Source: Meghimatium bilineatum
Lineage: Eukaryota; Mollusca; Gastropoda; Stylommatophora; Philomycidae
Direction: 5' to 3'
NCBI GenBank assembly: GCA_034231615.1
Contig: CM067312.1
Span: 5,757,247 to 5,821,246, forward strand
DNA: 64,000 nucleotides
Shown here: positions 59,801 through 63,895 of the stretch, one piece after another
Layout of the letters: the number at the start of each line of letters is the position of its first letter
Position numbering within the stretch: the stretch's first letter is position 1
The notes under the pieces: model-generated
What the model was told of the DNA's origin: nothing
Databases searched by the model: none
The model's input: the letters and a program-made list of their open reading frames with translations, nothing else
Position numbers and translations under genes: made by a program

Positions 59801-62017
59801 AGTATACCACACACATTGTCACCAGTATACCGCACACATTGTCACCAGTATACCACACACATTGTCACCAGTATACCACACACATTGTCACCATTATACC
59901 ACACACATTGTCACCAGTATACCACACACATTGTCACCAGTATACCACACACATTGTCACCAGTATACCACACACATTTTCACCAGTATACCACACACAT
60001 TGTCACCAGTATACCACACACATTTTCACCAGTATACCACACACATTGTCACCAGTATACCACACACATTTTCACCAGTATACCACACACATTGTCACCA
60101 GTATACCACACACATTGTCACCAGTATACCACACACATTTTCACCAGTATACCACACACATTTTCACCAGTATACCACACACATTGTCACCAGTATACCA
60201 CACACATTGTCACCAGTATACCACACACATTGTCACCAGTATACCACACACATTTTCACCAGTATACCACACACATTGTCACCAGTATACCACACACATT
60301 GTCACCAGTATACCACACACATTTTCACCAGTATACCACACACATTGTCACCAGTATACCACACACATTGTCACCAGTATACCACACACATTTTCACCAG
60401 TATACCACACACATTTTCACCAGTATACCACACACATTGTCACCAGTATACCACACACATTGTCACCAGTATACCACACACATTTTCACCAGTATACCAC
60501 ACACATTTTCACCAGTATACCACACACATTGTCACCAGTATACCACACACATTGTCACCAGTATACCACACACATTGTCACCAGTATACCACACACATTG
60601 TCACCAGTATACCGCACACATTGTCACCAGTATACCACACACATTTTCACCAGTATACCACACACATTTTCACCAGTATACCACACACATTGTCACCAGT
60701 ATACCACACACATTGTCACCAGTATACCACACACATTTTCACCAGTATACCACACACATTGTCACCAGTATACCGCACACATTTTCACCAGTATACCACA
60801 CACATTGTCACCAGTATACCACACACATTTTCACCAGTATACCACACACATTTTCACCAGTATACCACACACATTGTCACCAGTATACCGCACACATTGT
60901 CACCAGTATACCGCACACATTGTCACCAGTATACCACACACATTTTCACCAGTATACCGCACACATTGTCACCAGTATACCGCACACATTGTCACCAGTA
61001 TACCACACACATTGTCACCAGTATACCGCACACATTTTCACCAGTATACCACACACATTGTCACCAGTATACCACACACATTGTCACCAGTATACCACAC
61101 ACATTGTCACCAGTATACCACACACATTGTCACCAGTATACCACACACATTGTCACCAGTATACCACACACATTTTCACCAGTATACCACACACATTTTC
61201 ACCAGTATACCGCACATATTGTCACCAGTATACCGCACACATTGTCACCAGTATACCACACACATTGTCACCAGTATACCACACACATTGTCACCAGTAT
61301 ACCACACACATTTTCACCAGTATACCACACACATTTTCACCAGTATACCACACACATTTGAAGAAAACTTATACGAAATTAACTGAACTTTAACCCATCA
61401 TCATCATGTGACATATTTTTCCCAGAACGTAGTCTTCTCTATGGATTCTATGAACACTCCACGATTATGGGCGAGTTGAGCTGCCGCTGCTAGATACATG
61501 TTTAAACAATCTGAAATATCACTGCACCATCGTCGTATTTGGCGCCCTCGTCCTCTGTTTCTGTTAATTATGCCTTCAGCTATTGATCTTTCCTTGCTGT
61601 TATGTCTCTCTATATGTCCGAAAAAAAACAAATCTTTCTTGTTATGATGTTGTTAAGGAGCCAGCCATCTCAGAGTTTCTGTTTATATATATAGAACCGG
61701 CCCGTTTCACGACGTCACAATCCCGCGCAATAGAATATCTAAAGAACCGTGGTTTGGTTGGGGAGGGGGGGGGTGTTTTAGTGTGTAATATGTAAAAAAA
61801 AAACCACACTAGGCAGCCATGCTTAAATATGTATACTTCTTTGAAAAGAAACGGAATCATGTAGCGCGCGAAGCAAATCGTGAGAAGGGATACAATTGAA
61901 TCAGGAAACTAAAACATGGTAAGTAAACATGTGTACAATCTTCTATTTATATGATAATCTGTAAATTTTAAAAATTAAACAAATATTTCTTACCTTCTCT
62001 GTTTTCACTGACGCCAT
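19335..62017 (-). CDS. SLC6A5: Na+/Cl- dependent SLC6 transporter, glycine-transporter-like, complete
   Basis: A plasma-membrane symporter that should carry a small amino acid with Na+ and Cl-. Fourteen exons over 42.7 kb join to 2043 bases (680 residues), all borders AG/GT and all phases agreeing. TM1 is [15 protein letters not shown] (residues 28-42); the Gly at the position where monoamine carriers have Asp points to an amino-acid carrier. TM3 has SIYYN. EL2 carries the paired Cys136 and Cys145 and sequons at 159, 182, 191 and 209. TM6 is [13 protein letters not shown] (343-355). TM8 has LGLDSQ with Asp448, a Na2-site position. The block [18 protein letters not shown] resembles GlyT2 most, while TM6 Gly350 is as in GlyT1. 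The N-terminus is very short; the C-terminal tail is about 65 residues and lacks a clear PDZ ligand. The symbol marks the nearest family member recognised, not proven orthology. Confidence 0.93.
20050..20590 (+). pseudogene. RNase H-type LINE (family B) 3' remnant
   Basis: Reads [15 protein letters not shown] (RNase H Glu segment), [10 protein letters not shown] and GNERADL (His and Asp segment), [16 protein letters not shown], then [20 protein letters not shown] and a stop. Several stops break it. The last 100 bases recur at 50.06-50.16 and 59.49-59.58 kb. Confidence 0.7.
20868..21370. repeat. 38-bp minisatellite, ~13 nearly identical units
   Basis: Unit TTTAGCATAATGTCAGTGAA plus GGGTTGTTGCATGAATTC repeats with essentially no variation. 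Confidence 0.95.
21566..21721 (-). CDS. SLC6A5: SLC6 exon 13 (end of TM11, TM12)
   Basis: Acceptor GTCAACAG, donor TGG|GTATGT. Fifty-two codons: [40 protein letters not shown]. Phase 0 both sides. Confidence 0.92.
21839..22455 (+). mobile_element. Cluster of MITE-B copies
   Basis: Truncated copies at about 21839-21910 and 21912-21998, a fuller copy at about 22128-22300 (CCCGTTATAACAACTTGGTC to GAGGGATTCCAC) and a further degraded piece to 22455. Confidence 0.65.
22517..22930. repeat. 32-bp minisatellite, ~13 units
   Basis: Unit TTTTGTCATATCTTTAACTT plus TTGATTCTTCCA with scattered changes. Confidence 0.92.
22960..23310. repeat. 41-bp minisatellite, ~8 units
   Basis: Unit TCTAATCCTTTCCATGTTCT plus ATCCAGCCTTTTCCTGTCGTA. 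Confidence 0.9.
23335..23520 (-). mobile_element. MITE-B copy, reversed
   Basis: Carries GGTCCGGATCAAGTTGTTAT, ATAGCGAATTC and CTATATAACAACTTG in reverse order, ending AATCCACAGTA. Confidence 0.65.
23524..23700. repeat. 22-bp minisatellite, ~8 units
   Basis: Unit ATAATCTACACACAATATAT plus CT. It lies about 50 bp from SLC6 exon 12. Confidence 0.9.
23752..23852 (-). CDS. SLC6A5: SLC6 exon 12 (TM11)
   Basis: Acceptor ACATGCAG, donor ACT|GTAAGT. Completes the split Gly528, then [20 protein letters not shown] and TPLAVT. The DIEMMIGF block is strongly glycine-transporter-like. Confidence 0.92.
23920..24106 (+). mobile_element. MITE-B copy
   Basis: Starts near GTCAAATCCCGTTATAACAA and ends near AGAGGGATTTCATTGTA; the family core lies between. 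Confidence 0.7.
24440..24850. repeat. 32-bp minisatellite, ~12 units
   Basis: Unit GGCTACCTAGCTAGTGGTTG plus ACAAGACACCGT; the last units are degenerate. Confidence 0.9.
24943..25325. mobile_element. MITE-B copy interrupted by a second, reversed MITE-B
   Basis: 24943-25022 is the left half of a plus copy, and 25240-25325 is its right half (AAAAGTGTCGTTAAATAGG, GAGGAATTACATTGTA). Between them about 25025-25213 is a nearly full minus copy with GGTCCGGACCAAGTTGTTAT. Confidence 0.65.
25356..25897 (-). pseudogene. RNase H-type LINE (family A) 3' fragment
   Basis: Matches the 57.9-58.4 kb copy: the Asp segment [27 protein letters not shown] (RNase H Asp), then [20 protein letters not shown] and [16 protein letters not shown] with stop at 25356. 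One TAA breaks the frame near 25757. Only a short CTAACTC tail follows the stop. Confidence 0.85.
26000..26099 (-). CDS. SLC6A5: SLC6 exon 11 (TM10)
   Basis: Acceptor TTTGACAG, donor TATG|GTATGA. Thirty-three codons plus one base: [33 protein letters not shown]. Confidence 0.92.
26208..26622. mobile_element. hAT-type MITE resembling the SPIN family
   Basis: Both ends carry the inverted sequence AGGGGTCGGGAACC. Next to them come TCTGAGAGAGCCATGGACAC and ATTCTGTGAGAGCCATAC on one side, and GCGAGCCAGATGCAGCC, ACATCTGGCTCGGGAGCCAT on the other. These subterminal strings and the internal CATTAATGCGACTTCT are what I recall of SPIN hAT elements. Flanks GGGTTAGA (26200-26207) and GGGTCAGA (26622-26629) differ at one base, fitting the 8-bp hAT target duplication. 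No transposase is present. Family identity rests on memory, not alignment. Confidence 0.78.
26690..26965 (-). repeat. DR-A, near full-length copy
   Basis: Runs from CACCCGCGTGTTACCGG through TGTTTACTTTCCATGCATGT, GAAGTCGGATGTATCAGG and CTAATCTGCAGGAGTTTGAG. Good reference copy for the family. Confidence 0.75.
27255..27530 (+). mobile_element. tRNA-derived SINE, 5' end degraded
   Basis: Shares TGGCTTCGCATACGAGTGGT, TTCATTCCCCAGTTGAGGCG, GGAGATGGCTACCGCCCTCA and CATTAATAAATGCTATGGGT with the reversed copy at 43.9-44.16 kb. It ends in a T-rich tail. Confidence 0.8.
27960..28070. repeat. 30-bp minisatellite, ~4 units
   Basis: Unit TTAGTTTGGTGTCATCTGTG plus GAGCTTGATA. Confidence 0.85.
28340..28471 (-). 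CDS. SLC6A5: SLC6 exon 10 (end TM8, TM9)
   Basis: Acceptor TGTCTTAG, donor CAC|GTGAGT. Forty-four codons: [40 protein letters not shown]. FAxxET following TM8 is conserved. Confidence 0.92.
28860..30535. repeat. 1.6 kb hexanucleotide array in A/C blocks, then ATCT
   Basis: 266 consecutive hexamers, each AAATCT or ACATCT, with no other variant. Blocks: 3 A-type, 5 C-type, 107 A-type, 64 C-type, 52 A-type, 16 C-type, 19 A-type. About 20 units of ATCT follow (30456-30535). The right side touches the 3' end of a minus-strand LINE. Confidence 0.97.
30545..30710 (-). pseudogene. LINE C-terminal end beside the hexamer array
   Basis: The minus strand reads [27 protein letters not shown], a stop, then HRKANNGHD, and then runs straight into (TAGA)n and the hexamer array. 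It is similar to the 16.4 kb remnant. Confidence 0.55.
31025..31137 (-). CDS. SLC6A5: SLC6 exon 9 (EL4, TM8)
   Basis: Acceptor TTCTCTAG, donor CAA|GTAAGT. Completes Gly413, then [20 protein letters not shown] and [17 protein letters not shown]. Asp448 is at the Na2-site position. Confidence 0.93.
31305..31505 (+). mobile_element. SINE-like repeat, second family
   Basis: GGTAAAGGTAGGTCCCATGG, GCATCTGCCGTCG, AAGCGGCAGCAACTA and GGTACTCATTTACAGCTGAG, then AAATCACAACCCGGATT. Partial relatives lie at 53.35-53.50 kb and 41.38-41.53 kb. Confidence 0.6.
31506..32570. other. Intron with short duplications and minisatellites
   Basis: A duplicated CTTGCCTTGGTGGTGCACTT (about 31675 and 31740), about four units of a ~58-bp repeat with CTTAAGTTACCTTAACTACC (about 32045-32265), and about six units of ATAGATAAAAGAATATTTCA (about 32440-32570). 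No gene seen. Confidence 0.7.
32640..33115 (-). repeat. DR-A copy and a diverged relative
   Basis: 32640-32880 is a full DR-A copy (GAAGTTGGATGTCTCAGGC, ATCAGCAGGAGTTTGAGAA). 32985-33115 is a variant with TGGACTACATCTTGCTGGAA and CAGCAGGAGTTTGAGAG that also recurs at 55.80-55.94 kb. Confidence 0.7.
33256..33484 (-). CDS. SLC6A5: SLC6 exon 8 (TM6, TM7)
   Basis: Acceptor ATTTCAG, donor TCTG|GTACGA. Seventy-six codons plus one base. Reads [55 protein letters not shown]. This is the substrate-binding TM6, with Gly350 and Phe353 in the unwound part. Confidence 0.94.
33539..34560. repeat. Three tandem repeats in one intron
   Basis: 14-bp unit AACTTGACAGTATT about six times (33539-33626); a ~77-bp unit with CTAACTAACGCATCATTCTT about three times (33800-34020); a 38-bp unit GATGATTTGTTCATAGATTG plus TCAGTGACATATGACAAT about 11 times (34130-34560). 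Confidence 0.88.
34888..35165 (+). repeat. DR-A, near full-length copy
   Basis: TTCATTCTCAGACTCCTGCA, TGTCATGGTTTACATCTTGG, CACATCCGACTTCAGCATG and GGCAACACGCAGGCGAG in family order. Confidence 0.75.
35166..35885. other. Intron, nothing recognised
   Basis: AT-rich. A pair of inverted-looking short strings (TTAGGGTTATGC and AACCCTAAACC, near 35570-35630) could fold, but no element boundary is clear. Confidence 0.4.
35890..36097 (+). pseudogene. LINE fragment (C-terminal region)
   Basis: Reads [20 protein letters not shown] and [14 protein letters not shown], the YGSxxWT..FExW pattern that follows the RT domain of RTE/CR1-type LINEs. It ends where a 40-bp array begins. Confidence 0.65.
36098..36545. 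repeat. 40-bp minisatellite, ~11 units
   Basis: Unit GTAGATATGACTTGGTGCTC plus CGTTGCAGCCAACCTATGTT. Confidence 0.93.
37070..37490 (+). pseudogene. LINE C-terminal fragment
   Basis: Reads [32 protein letters not shown] and, in shifted frame, [18 protein letters not shown] and [15 protein letters not shown]. Same family as the minus-strand piece at 5.96-6.28 kb. Confidence 0.65.
37550..37936 (+). pseudogene. RNase H-type LINE (family A, diverged) 3' end
   Basis: Reads [20 protein letters not shown] and [11 protein letters not shown], then after a break [20 protein letters not shown] and the terminal CSDDDPTTN, stop at 37933-37935. A tetranucleotide array starts at the stop. Confidence 0.8.
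37933..38052. repeat. (AACC/AACT)n array at a LINE 3' end
   Basis: About 120 bp of AACC with AACT at both ends, directly continuous with the stop codon of the preceding LINE and only 59 bp from SLC6 exon 7. Confidence 0.93.
38111..38245 (-). CDS. SLC6A5: SLC6 exon 7 (TM5 and following loop)
   Basis: Acceptor CAAACCAG, donor AAG|GTAATC. Forty-five codons, phase 0 both sides: [40 protein letters not shown]. Highly conserved block; VTLEG is typical of the amino-acid branch. Confidence 0.93.
38455..39960. repeat. 1.5 kb GGTAATGAT/GGTAATAATGAT array
   Basis: Every unit is a multiple of three, so one plus frame stays open (Met/Val/Ile only) and one minus frame stays open (Leu/Pro/Ser only). Low-complexity DNA, not a gene. 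Confidence 0.95.
39961..41376. other. Intron; dispersed repeat and weak LINE trace
   Basis: 40190-40240 reads [10 protein letters not shown] and a stop, a lone LINE-like tail. About 40600-40715 is an inverted partner of the repeat at 10.26-10.42 kb (GGTCTCCAAAATGTAG on the minus strand). Otherwise nothing. Confidence 0.45.
41377..41530 (+). mobile_element. SINE-like repeat split by a (TA)n array
   Basis: CCCATGCGTCATGTACCCAT and TTACAGCT match the family seen at 31.4 kb. About 45 bp of TA follows (41407-41450), then GGGTTGACAGGAG and GACGGCCCAGATT continue the family. Confidence 0.5.
41683..41821 (-). CDS. SLC6A5: SLC6 exon 6 (TM4)
   Basis: Acceptor ACTTGCAG, donor AAA|GTATGT. Completes Glu245, then [20 protein letters not shown] and [20 protein letters not shown], ending IKSSGK. 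The ISxDIxxLG pattern before TM4 is typical of the family. Confidence 0.93.
41855..41965. repeat. 24-bp minisatellite, ~5 units
   Basis: Unit TTTTGTCAAGTTGTGTCGGT plus GTGG, 34 bp from SLC6 exon 6 on its upstream side. Confidence 0.88.
41966..42633. other. Intron, nothing recognised
   Basis: Contains a G-run at about 42220-42231. No exon or element boundary supported. Confidence 0.45.
42634..42862 (-). CDS. SLC6A5: SLC6 exon 5 (extracellular loop 2)
   Basis: Acceptor TCTAACAG, donor CGA|GTAAGT. Completes Asp169, then [20 protein letters not shown]. Three sequons (Asn182, Asn191, Asn209) and extra Cys residues lie in this loop. It is the least conserved exon, as expected for EL2. Confidence 0.9.
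42905..43800. repeat. Two degenerate short-unit arrays
   Basis: 42905-43275: units of about 18-21 bp around GTCAGGCGAGTGAGATGT. 43310-43800: A-rich units around AAAGTAAAGTTGATGTAAA with much variation. Confidence 0.85.
43900..44160 (-). mobile_element. tRNA-derived SINE, intact promoter head
   Basis: On the minus strand the head GGGAGCCTCGTTAGCGCAGT contains TAGCGCAGTGG, a perfect pol III A box, and GTTCATTCC about 35 bases later, a near B box. The body has GGATTAATCC, GGAGATGGCTACCGCCCTCA and CATTAATAAATGCTATGGGT before a T-rich tail. Same family as 27.26-27.53 kb. Confidence 0.85.
44220..45250. repeat. Degenerate AT-rich tandem repeat
   Basis: Loose units such as TTTACAATAAAATAGATTGT and ATTTTTTCCTTATAT recur with TA runs. 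Unit length varies about 35-60 bp. No coding signal. Confidence 0.65.
45382..45609 (-). CDS. SLC6A5: SLC6 exon 4 (TM3, start of EL2)
   Basis: Acceptor CTGTTACAG, donor TGGG|GTGCGT. Seventy-five codons plus one base: [46 protein letters not shown]. The two Cys residues nine apart are the conserved EL2 disulfide. Asn159 is a sequon. Confidence 0.93.
45645..45913 (-). mobile_element. MITE-B copy with internal insertion
   Basis: Family ends and core (GTCGGTTCGGACCAAGTTGT, AACGGGATTTCG, TATAGCGAATTTCTG, AATCTCCAATTATATTTATT) with about 100 bp of unrelated sequence near 45757-45855. Confidence 0.6.
46010..46110. repeat. 33-bp minisatellite, three units
   Basis: Unit TACAAACATGTAGAGATACC plus ATGTTTGCTGTTA. 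Confidence 0.88.
46136..46600 (+). repeat. DR-A full copy plus partial copy
   Basis: 46136-46415 follows the whole family consensus (CTCAAAACTCCTGCAGATGA, GTTGTGTCATGGTTTACAGC, CACATCCGACTTCAGCA, CTCGGGCACCGACAAC). 46430-46600 repeats the first half. Confidence 0.75.
46715..47365 (+). pseudogene. LINE C-terminal half
   Basis: Reads [64 protein letters not shown], then [39 protein letters not shown] and [13 protein letters not shown] with a short GATGATGAT end. Several frameshifts and stops. Close to the LINEs at 61.4 and 62.6 kb. Confidence 0.85.
47551..47720 (+). mobile_element. Possible hAT-like terminus
   Basis: CAGTGATTCTCAACATTTTT resembles common hAT ends. A similar but separate end, CAGTGGTTTCCAAACATTTC, lies on the minus strand at about 53741. 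No matching opposite end or target duplication was found for either. Confidence 0.3.
47850..47981 (-). CDS. SLC6A5: SLC6 exon 3 (TM2)
   Basis: Acceptor TTTTTCAG, donor ACAG|GTACTA. Completes Ala49, then [20 protein letters not shown] and [20 protein letters not shown]. PLFFxELxxGQF is the signature of the family. Confidence 0.94.
48035..48700. repeat. Complex CTGT/CTAC/CCTC tetranucleotide array
   Basis: CTGT units with GCTTGTGTAT interruptions, then CTAC, CCTC and CTGT/CCTG blocks. Three plus frames stay open (Cys/Leu/Ser/Val-rich); not genes. Confidence 0.92.
48815..49396 (+). pseudogene. RNase H-type LINE (family A relative) 3' end
   Basis: Reads [36 protein letters not shown] (RNase H His and Asp segment), [12 protein letters not shown], then [20 protein letters not shown] and VCYNHHS with stop TAA at 49394-49396. 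A hexamer-type array starts at the stop. Confidence 0.8.
49397..49532. repeat. (CCTAAA/CCTCAA)n array at a LINE 3' end
   Basis: Units AACCTAAACCTCAACCTAAA follow the LINE stop without a gap. They look telomere-like but lack the CCCTAA unit. Confidence 0.9.
49883..50155 (+). pseudogene. RNase H-type LINE (family B) 3' end, copy 2
   Basis: GTCGTAACCTTCGATAACAG, GGGCACGGCGTGGGTGG, CGAAACACCATCGAGT and GAATGCCCCACGTGCTG are nearly identical to 59.31-59.58 kb. One frame ends [19 protein letters not shown] then a stop. Confidence 0.75.
50304..50445. repeat. ~45-bp repeat, three units
   Basis: Unit AGAACTTTTTCACATAGAAC plus AATCAGTGAAGATAGCTGTTCC. Confidence 0.88.
50484..51932. repeat. 1.45 kb TTAG/TGAG tetranucleotide array
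   Basis: Alternating runs of TTAG and TGAG with rare TTGG, TCAG and GCGTGAG. On the minus strand it begins right at the stop codon of the LINE at 51.93 kb, as (CTAA)n. Confidence 0.95.
51930..52260 (-). pseudogene. RNase H-type LINE (family A, diverged) 3' end
   Basis: The minus strand matches 37.6-37.94 kb (GTGTCGCTAGTAAGGAGC, AGAATGATGGTCAGTCAACA) and ends in the codons for CSDDDPTTN before the (CTAA)n array. Confidence 0.75.
52533..52653 (-). CDS. SLC6A5: SLC6 exon 2 (TM1)
   Basis: Acceptor TTATTTCAG, donor GGAG|GTATGA. Forty codons plus one base: [40 protein letters not shown]. Carries the Na+ and substrate motif of TM1, with Gly32 in place of the amine-carrier Asp. Confidence 0.95.
52895..53010 (+). 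repeat. DR-A partial copy
   Basis: TTCATTCTCAAACTCCTTG, GTTGTCATGGTTTACAGC and TTGGCTGCGATATATGCG. A separate tail piece (GGCAACACACGGGCC) sits at about 52375-52435. Confidence 0.7.
53348..53500 (+). mobile_element. SINE-like repeat, second family, partial
   Basis: GGTAAGGTAAAGGTAGTGCC, ACACCTGCCGTCGC, ATATTAAGCCGCAGTAACTA and CTCCCCTAACTCATGC follow the order seen at 31.3-31.45 kb. Confidence 0.6.
53501..55080. other. First SLC6 intron: no gene; two minisatellites
   Basis: 54208-54285: three units of GGTATCGAAACCACAACATT. 54484-54780: degenerate 18-19 bp units around GGTCGAGAAACTAACTAAT. No exon or complete element recognised. Confidence 0.6.
55090..55730. repeat. 34-bp minisatellite, ~18 units
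   Basis: Unit GGCGCAAGGGAAGAATAGTG plus TGACTTGACTACCA or TGACTTGTCTGCCA. Two subtypes: ACTACCA units mostly on the left, TCTGCCA on the right. Confidence 0.93.
55990..56310. repeat. 40-bp minisatellite, ~8 units
   Basis: Unit CCTCGGGCCGTTTGCGCAGA plus TAAAACGAGGATACAACATA. It is flanked on both sides by pieces of the diverged DR-A relative (55.80-55.94 and 56.31-56.40 kb). Confidence 0.93.
56438..58409 (+). mobile_element. RNase H-type LINE (family A) with RT and RNase H
   Basis: Three frames carry one ORF2 remnant. Frame 1 (56438-57130): [41 protein letters not shown], catalytic SYADDILVY, then VNPSKAF. Frame 2 (to about 57600): thumb region, [20 protein letters not shown]. Frame 3 (57576-58409): RNase H with [26 protein letters not shown] and GNERADQLA, so all four acidic residues are kept, then [16 protein letters not shown]. 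Two frameshifts inactivate it. Endonuclease and ORF1 are missing (5' truncation). RNase H after RT points to the I/R1/Tad-like group. Confidence 0.92.
58404..58577. repeat. Composite (AACC)n-(GCTAA)n-(AACTA)n tail
   Basis: The array starts at the LINE stop codon: CTAACTAACC, about 25 AACC units to about 58490, then about ten GCTAA units and a few AACTA units. Confidence 0.93.
58578..59307. other. Nothing recognised
   Basis: Unique-looking sequence with a G-run at about 59235-59242. No open frame of interest. Confidence 0.45.
59308..59660 (+). pseudogene. RNase H-type LINE (family B) 3' end, copy 3, with AT-rich tail
   Basis: Nearly identical to 49.88-50.16 kb. One frame reads [27 protein letters not shown] and stop. 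About 75 bp of (ATAATGAGG/ATAATA)-type repeat follows (59590-59660). Confidence 0.78.
59670..61357. repeat. 1.7 kb 23-bp satellite, ~73 units
   Basis: Unit TT(T/G)TCACCAGTATACC plus (A/G)CACACA. Variation is confined to about two positions. Because 23 is not a multiple of three, all three plus frames read the same 23-residue repeat; these frames are not genes. Confidence 0.97.
61394..61660 (-). pseudogene. LINE 3' end
   Basis: Minus strand: [50 protein letters not shown] and stop, then (GATGATGATG). Same family as the 46.7 and 62.6 kb copies. Confidence 0.82.
61994..62017 (-). CDS. SLC6A5: SLC6 exon 1 (start codon)
   Basis: ATGGCGTCAGTGAAAACAGA then GAAG|GTAAGAAA: eight codons, MASVKTEK, phase 0 into exon 2. 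The context AAAATGG is a good start site and the resulting N-terminus, [17 protein letters not shown], fits the family. It is so short that a different first exon cannot be excluded. Confidence 0.7.
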
Positions 62018-62391
62018 TTTATCACACGTCTCTGTGTTCGTCCTCTGAATTTCTTGTTTGTGTTCATAACCTCATTTACTGTTGACTACCTTCCCTCTAT
62101 CCTTCAGAAAAAAGGGGTATATCCTTACAAGCCGTGTACTAATCTATAGTTTTAACTTTAACCTGTGTAAGTTTCAGCGTCACAGTTCAGATCGTTGAAC
62201 TTCAAACATGACATGAATCTATGTAGTCACTAACATATAAATGTGTTCATTACCAGTTCATCATAACTTGGAGTTCAGCTGAGTATTTATGCATGAATAG
62301 ATGAGAACTCCGCCCACAATTTTAATGCGAGTTACAATTAAACAATTTAAACAATGCATTCAGGTATTTGGGTGTAGAATTCTAAAGCTGG
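62018..62391 (-). promoter_or_regulatory. Presumed 5' UTR and promoter region of the SLC6 gene
   Basis: Lies upstream of the proposed ATG. No TATA box or initiator could be assigned with confidence; the role is inferred from position only. Confidence 0.25.
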
Positions 62392-62507
62392 GGTATATAT
62401 ATATTTATAAGTGAATAATAGTTTTCTGAAGTGACAAAGGATGTCTCGTTTGTTTGTTTTATATCTACTGATCTGTGTATGTAAACTGTGTTAGTGGTGA
62501 CTAGGGT
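62392..62507 (+). repeat. Direct repeat left of the 62.5-63.9 kb LINE
   Basis: AAGTGAATAATAGTTTTCT, TTTTATATCTACTGATCT and GTAAACTGTGTTAGTGGTGA match 63893-64000 in the same order with about four in five bases equal by eye. Confidence 0.8.
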
Positions 62508-62549
62508 ATATATCGCTAGGGTGTATACGGTTAAAATCAAGACCCAAAA

Positions 62550-63895
62550 TTAATATTGAGAACTGCAATTTGGAATAAGTGACACATTTTGATTATTTAG
62601 GAACTAATATAAACAATGCGGGGGGACTGCGCAGTTGAGATCAAGAGTAGAACGGCAATGGCGCTGGCAAAATTAAAACAGATAAAGGAGCTATGGCAAG
62701 GAACTAACATAAGAACCAAATTGTGTTTACTGCGAACATGTGTATTTCCTGTGGCGACATATGGATGTGAAGCATGGACACTAAATAACACAGTGGCCAA
62801 GAGAATAACATAATTTGAATTAAAGTCCTGGGGGGGGGGGCGACCATCCCCTACCAGGCGCGTCCACAGGTTGCGGATCGTGGAAAACCTCCGGATATGG
62901 AGTCTCCATATCTGGGGGTTGGCTGCAATATAAGACAGATCTCTGGACGAATAATCCAGATTTCTGGACGAATAAGCAGTCGCGGACAAACTGGCGATGT
63001 TGCCCAACAGGACGGGGTGGGATATCAGGTGGCACGTTCAGGTGGCACTAATATCTCCACTGAAATACCCCATGTGTCTCGTGACGGGCAGCATCAAGCG
63101 AGTATGAGCCGCTATAAGCTCAAGCCAACAGCTGGGGTCATTGACCCCAGCATGCGCGTCCCCCATGGTTGGGGGGACCTTTAAAATAGGGGAATATGGG
63201 AAACTATTTTCTAAAACATACAAAGGGAGAAGTCAGTAAAACCCTACTTAGGCCCCAATCAGCTCCATCGCATAAAGGAAAAAGGCAGGAAAACTTAAAA
63301 ATTCCCCTAACTGCTGGGCAGGTGGCGCTCAAGAGTCCAGAAAGACAAGCCACCTAGGAGATGGAAAACTCTACACAAAACCTGGACAGATGGTGCTCAG
63401 GATCCCGGCAGGGTAGACCATCTAAGGAAAGCAAACCTAAAAAAATAGCTGGCGGAAATCGGATGCACTTGGCCATATGGCGCATAACAAAGTGCAACGT
63501 ACCTCATATACACTCATGCAGATTGATTGAATTAAAGTGCTATAGAAGAGTTCTGAGAATACCATGGACAGCAAAGAAAACAAACCAGGAGGAATTAAGA
63601 ACAATTAACGTCCAGGAAGTCTGGCTTCTTAACACCATATTAAAGAAAAAGCTAGCTATTTCGGTCACATTAAGAGACACGATGGCATGGAGAGTGTTAC
63701 TGTAGGGGATGATAGAAGGCAACAGGGGCAAAGGCCGCCCAAGACGCCGTTGGACAAAAGACATTCAGGAATGCCTGCGCATGTCACTGGAAGAGGCAGG
63801 ACAACTTGTTCAAGACCGCGGAGAATTCAAGAGATCCATAGGAAAGACTACGTTCTGGAAAGAATATGTCACCTGATGATGATATACGGCTAGGG
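62550..63895 (+). mobile_element. LINE C-terminal half split by a 700-bp insertion
   Basis: Left part: DCAVEIKSRTAMALAKLKQI, KLCLLRTCVFPVATYGCEAW, TLNNTVAKRIT. Right part from 63527: [78 protein letters not shown] and a GATGATGAT end. Frame breaks are present. Confidence 0.87.
62827..63526. mobile_element. 700-bp insertion with 12-bp target duplication
   Basis: TTGAATTAAAGT occurs at 62815-62826 and 63527-63538. The insert begins CCTGGGGGGGGGGCGACC, is GC-richer than its surroundings and ends ACTCATGCAGATTGA. It has no long coding frame. A 12-bp duplication suggests retrotransposition; the GC-rich start resembles a LINE 5' UTR or a LINE-derived SINE, which is inference. Confidence 0.78.

Noticed and set aside
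59550..61393. Three overlapping open frames of 515-603 residues
   Set aside because: The 23-bp unit has no stop in any plus frame, so the same peptide repeat appears in all three. Not a gene.
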